From Rhynochetos jubatus (taxonomy: Eukaryota; Chordata; Aves; Eurypygiformes; Rhynochetidae): a stretch of DNA of 64,000 nt. The DNA is taken from positions 12,891,170 through 12,955,169 of the forward strand of contig CM050655.1 in assembly GCA_027574665.1 (NCBI GenBank), read 5' to 3'. Below are positions 59,814 to 64,000 of the stretch, one piece after another. Position numbers and translations under genes: made by a program. Position 1 is the first letter of the stretch; each line of letters opens with the position of its first letter. The notes under the pieces were generated by a model that worked only from the letters and a program-made list of their open reading frames with translations, did not search any database and was not told where the DNA came from.

Positions 59814-60051
59814 CACGTGGTGATGCTTTCAGCCCCATCCTGATTATCAGGCAATAAAAGCACCAGTCTGTCTACAGACAGCTTGGACCCAGGACCTTAG
59901 ATTTATCTTAAGATCAGGGTGCGGTAGTCACTGAAGAAACCGAAGGACCTACAGGTCTTTTGAAATCAGTTTCACCCGCACAAGCAGTTCACAATGGAAC
60001 AGCAAGAACAGCAACACCCTCCATCTGGACAAGAACAGGAAGAAAGAATTA
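59814..60051 (+). promoter_or_regulatory. Candidate plus-strand promoter and first coding exon
   Basis: In order: E-box CACGTG (59814-59819), TATA-like CAATAAAAG (59852-59860), and an ATG with strong start context (ACAATGG) at 59994. A frame MEQQEQQHPPSGQEQEERI then ends at a consensus donor A/GTAAGT (60051/60052). I do not recognise the peptide and find no second exon in the remaining window. A gene starting here would run into the EXOSC3 locus on the other strand. Could be chance. Confidence 0.22.
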
Positions 60052-63000
60052 GTAAGTCTTTTTAATGGGTATACAGATGCTTACACACATCTCCTTTGGC
60101 AATGGCATAATAAATACTGAATCACAGAAAAGCCTGCCATTTACAGCAACACAACAGAAAACCAAAGCCTTTGGAAAGAGCGGATGAGGTCATCAATCCC
60201 TCTGTCTGTCCTTCAGTCTTCAATATCCTTATGTCATTGAAGTGTAATTAAAGCAAAATTAAATCTCTGTGGCCTATAGTGTCTATAGGCTCTATAAACA
60301 AAAAAAGGCTCTTGAACATCCCAAAATACCCATACCAATAGCACCAAAAAGGCAGTAACTGCACTTCTGCAAGATCAGGACACCAGAGGAAAACAGTCAT
60401 TCTGTGGCAGTCTTGGTTAACCGCCCACAACTACTTAATAGTTTCTATTAAAACCCAGACACCCAATGTGTTTCTAGGCTATTTCTCCTTCAAGTTGTTG
60501 GGGCAAAACTGACATGTTTAATTCCTTACTACAGACTTCAATAGTCGTTATGTATCTTGCAATCTATACAAGTCGTTAGTAATGACAAGGCTGCTTGTGT
60601 TACTAATGCAACTAAACCAAGTGTCCTACAGTGTCCTGAAGGCAGCTAGTTCCTATACTCAGTCAAATAACAAAGCTCACCAAGCTGGCTGCATATAGCT
60701 AGAAAAACCTGTGCAAATTGGTTTTTTATATAATATGTAAAGCTTGGAGGTGACCAATTTATAAGGCTTATTAGAATAACGCTGATTTACTGGTTGATGG
60801 TTTGGCTGTTCCTCAGAATTATCTGTTCAAGCAGTAAGGAAGAGAAGCAAACTTTTAAAACCAATTCATGCTTTTCCAGTAGTAGATGAGCTACTCTTAA
60901 TATTTAAAATCTGAGGAAAAAATTCCACAACCTCTTCTGCTAAAACATCTAGGTTACAAAACCAAACTAACCTTGTTATTAAAAGTGTTGATGTCAATCC
61001 AGGTCATTTTGACAGCACTTGGCTAGCAATGACTACACATGCCAGCAAACCTCAGTGGAACTTTTGGCCGTAAGGCGGTAATGAGCAGTTGGGCACAGTA
61101 AACTGCTAATCTAGCTGAGCTACAGCCACACTCTAACCACAGCCTCAGGGTTAAGCTCTTAATCTTCTTATTACATTGAACTGCTTGTGCAACTTTCATC
61201 TGCTAGAGCAATACAAGTGTTTTACTATCACACTTAGTTTCAACACTCCATATCTGAACTTTGTTAGCATTTATTCTTGGTCTTCATACAACACACCCAC
61301 CTAGGAAGGGTCACTAACTACATATTTCATATTTCCAGTGATTGGTTTCCATTTAATTTTGTGCACTTTCTTTTTAAGGGGTTGTGCTCATCTCTGGGGA
61401 TAGACTGTGTCCATGGTGACATCCACAATCTCCACTACTTAGCTTTCAGCTCAGCAACTTGAAAGGAAAGCAATGTATCAGAACACCTAATGCACAATCA
61501 CTGAGTAACTGCAACAGGTTACAAGAAGTAATGGGTGGTGTGAAATAGGCCACTAATGATGCTGAAAACTCTCAAGGTCACTATTTGCTATGCTGCAGCA
61601 CCAGAACAGCATTTTTAAAATCAGGGACTGCTCACCTCTCTTGCAGGTTAGGCTTAAAACAAGACTTTTGGGAGGGAAGGGAGGTTGCTTAAGAAAAGTA
61701 AAAAAGGGGGAGTGGTCAGGATAATTGCATTTCAAGCCACAACTCTTCAGGAAATGATCCACATCATTCCCCATTCCTGTGGTTTTACTGTTATGATCTG
61801 AGAATGTTCACAGAAAAAGAGAGCACGCAGATGATTTGGCAAGTGCTCTTCTGCTTATGTCAGCTATTGTTCTGGTAACAGACAACCTGCAGAGGCTCTG
61901 GGGAGCTCAAGTTGAAAAAACACTGGGGAAGAACAGAGTTAGTGAAATCCTTACTAAATTACAGCTTTTTACAGGTAGTAAGAGACAGATTACAGGCCTG
62001 AGGAATTTATGAGTTAGAAATGAAAGTCACTTCAGCTGGGAGAAGACATGTGAAAGATGACTAAAGACCTACCAAGCCAATACCCTAAACGCTGAATAGG
62101 GAGGCCACTGAAACCCAGAGGGAATTCTGAACTGCAGCTGTTAGACTCTCATGGAAACCATCAGAGCTGTGTTTTTACTGAATTAGGGGAAGCCCGAGGT
62201 AAGCACATTAATGATGAGTCAGAGTGGCTCTGAACTGAAGCCATTTCTAAATGAGAGAGATGCCGAAAGAAAACTGTATCAAATGCCACAGGCTGAACGT
62301 CAGATGGAATACAGAATAAAAAGGAAGATTTTTGTTTCCACTTGGAATTAAGACAGTATTCAGGCTTATTCTTATTACTCATTTTTTTCTAATTTAACTC
62401 TTGCCAAACTATTCAGTTTATTAAGAACCACAAACCACAGATTTAGATACCAGTTTAAACAGCCTCCATGCAGGCCATTGGGTATATAGTCACAACTTTT
62501 CTCCCAGAGCAATCAGGCATCAGTAATTCCCCTTCCATTACTCCCAGGGTGGTTCTTTCTCAAAAGAGCAGTAGCAAACTATTCACCTATTAAAGATTGA
62601 CAGTTGATCCTTCCTAGGACAGCATTTCTTCTATATGCTACTACACAGTGAAGCCAAATACAGCTTTTCTCAGAAACACTGACTTTGTTAAAACCGAAGC
62701 AAAGCTACATGGAGTCTTCATGCTGTAACTAAACAAAACACAGCTCAATTCTAGACATTTTAGAAATACATGGCTACTGCTGCAGTCTCTACCTAATATC
62801 TAGTTAAAGAGCACTTACAAAAAAGTCACAAGTGACTTCAAATAGCATTGCTGTTAAGTGTCTTATTTTTACCTCCAACAAGCCATCAAGCTTCCTGAAC
62901 ATTCATCCTGAAGCTACGCCCTAATCACTACTTCCTTAAGATGACCAGACAGGTTATCTTTCAGGGAAAGTGGTCGCTGTGACCATACATTGGGTCTTAT

Positions 63001-63471
63001 CTGATCATTTACCTTAACCACACTGATTATTTTATGATAGGCCCTGTAATTATTTTCTGGTATTCTCCACCCATGTTTCTACTCCCAAATTCTGCAAGAT
63101 ATTTAATATTCGTTTCTTGTCACTGTATAAAGCACCTGACCAGAACAAACAGCCTGCAGGATACTTTCTACTACCCCAAGTAAATGTGTTATTTGACATT
63201 TTAACATTAATGAAGACTACAAAAGCAAATATTAGTTTACAGATTGTCCAGTTTTCTTACCGAAAACTTTAGTTACACCTTAAAACTCAACAGCTAATGG
63301 AAGGTTTAAAGACTGTCTCCACATCAGTCAGAAAATTCAAACACATAAACAGGGTTTCATAATCACAGAAGTGAGTAAAAGTGAAGTTCCTAAATAAGAC
63401 AAAACAAGCTGAGTGGATAAAGAAGGGAACTTAAAAACAAAAGTCTAGCAGTTCATTTAAAAAAAATCGGT

Positions 63472-63477
63472 TTTAAT
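63472..63477 (-). terminator. EXOSC3: EXOSC3 poly(A) signal (ATTAAA)
   Basis: ATTAAA on the minus strand about 60 nt after the EXOSC3 stop. It would give a very short 3' UTR. Other signals further left are possible. Confidence 0.45.
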
Positions 63478-63536
63478 ATAAAACTGAATACAAAAATAAG
63501 CAAAACTTCCTATATCTCAAATGCAGAAGTTTTCTC

Positions 63537-63738
63537 TTATTTTCCTGATACTTTGGCAAGCGCTTGTTTTCTCTGTTCAGCAGTCATATACTCACAGGCT
63601 TCCAAAATATTTACAATAATTAAAGTCTGTTGAACTGTTTTTGCTTTCACCCATATTCTTCCATTCATTCCCAGCACCAGCTCAAATGGGTACAATTGTG
63701 ACAATTCCTGAATTATTTCACATTTTGGAGCCAAGAGT
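63537..63738 (-). CDS. EXOSC3: EXOSC3 (RNA exosome cap subunit RRP40), last coding exon only
   Basis: The exon encodes 66 residues to a TAA stop at 63539-63537: [20 protein letters not shown], then [14 protein letters not shown], then [15 protein letters not shown]. This is the C-terminal half of the KH domain with the GMNG motif (the KH G-x-N-G loop). EXOSC3 is one of three S1/KH subunits capping the nine-subunit exosome, which degrades and trims RNA in nucleus and cytoplasm. A proper acceptor (TTTACAG) with one leading base (phase 2) shows that it is an exon of a spliced gene, not a processed copy. The rest lies beyond the right edge. The last residues (ALAKVSGK) differ from human. Confidence 0.92.
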
Positions 63739-64000
63739 CTGTAAACAAGATTTACAAGAGTCAGAACAAGTGGTGACATTTGGCAGACACATTACTATCA
63801 GTAACTGTATCAGTATCATTACATTTAAAGTGAATTGATATTTTTATAACAGTCCTATAACTTAAGAAATTCTAAAACTGCGCTGCTTGTCAAAGTGACA
63901 TTTTCAAGTGCTGTTATTTATAAATTTGACACCAGAGTTAAAGATGTGTCTTTCAAAACAACTTGCATTCTCCTTCATGAGACAATATTGACAGCAGTAA

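Larger units (their letters stand above)
57000..63471. other. Region between PRXL2A and EXOSC3
   Basis: About 6.5 kb with no CR1 copy and no coding exon that I can name. It holds the X-box element at 58.4 kb and the plus-strand promoter candidate at 59.8 kb. In human the neighbours here would be DYDC1 and DYDC2; I find no trace of them. Confidence 0.6.

Noticed and set aside
63537-63738. EXOSC3 processed pseudogene
   Set aside because: The homology stops exactly at a good acceptor site and intron-like sequence follows, with no poly(A) tail, so it is an exon of a spliced gene.

Overview
The window looks like nuclear DNA from a bird. The only interspersed repeats I can recognise are CR1 LINEs, in 3'-end fragments of several sizes, repeat density is low, and genes are spliced with compact exons. 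Two genes are present almost whole and a third enters at the right edge, all on the minus strand.

1-37.3 kb: TSPAN14. Eight coding exons (positions 24591 down to 2184) join with consistent phase into a 270-residue tetraspanin. Its large extracellular loop has eight cysteines, the mark of the TspanC8 group that escorts the protease ADAM10. The 3' UTR fills the left end and probably runs out of the window. A CpG island at about 36.4-37.9 kb, with a good splice donor at 37129/37128, is the likely promoter and noncoding first exon. Introns hold CR1 fragments and one full consensus CTCF-type site.

37.9-44.9 kb: intergenic, with one CR1 3' end, a 34-bp tandem duplication and a striking 59-nt hairpin at 42900-42958.

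44.9-56.9 kb: selenoprotein U (PRXL2A/FAM213A family). Five coding exons give 224 residues only if one in-frame TGA (50125-50123) is read as selenocysteine, in a U-F-L-C redox motif where mammals have C-x-x-C. The 3' UTR carries a matching SECIS-like fold at 45029-44963: an ATGA...AAAA...AGAT core, a 10-bp helix II and a closed helix I. A poly(A) signal lies about 70 nt further on. This recoding system is the most notable content of the window; an ordinary ORF caller would truncate or miss the gene. A CpG island at 56.0-57.0 kb is the likely promoter; a second possible first exon at 53.5 kb would add an in-frame N-terminal extension.

57-64 kb: mostly noncoding. There is a possible regulatory element with an RFX X-box at 58.4 kb, and an unassigned plus-strand promoter and first-exon candidate at 59.8-60.05 kb. 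The last coding exon of EXOSC3 (RNA exosome cap subunit) lies at 63738-63537; the rest of that gene is beyond the right edge.

The three genes have no evident shared pathway. TSPAN14 next to PRXL2A is a conserved vertebrate neighbourhood (human 10q23). EXOSC3 is on a different chromosome in human (9p13), so the right junction marks a rearrangement between lineages.
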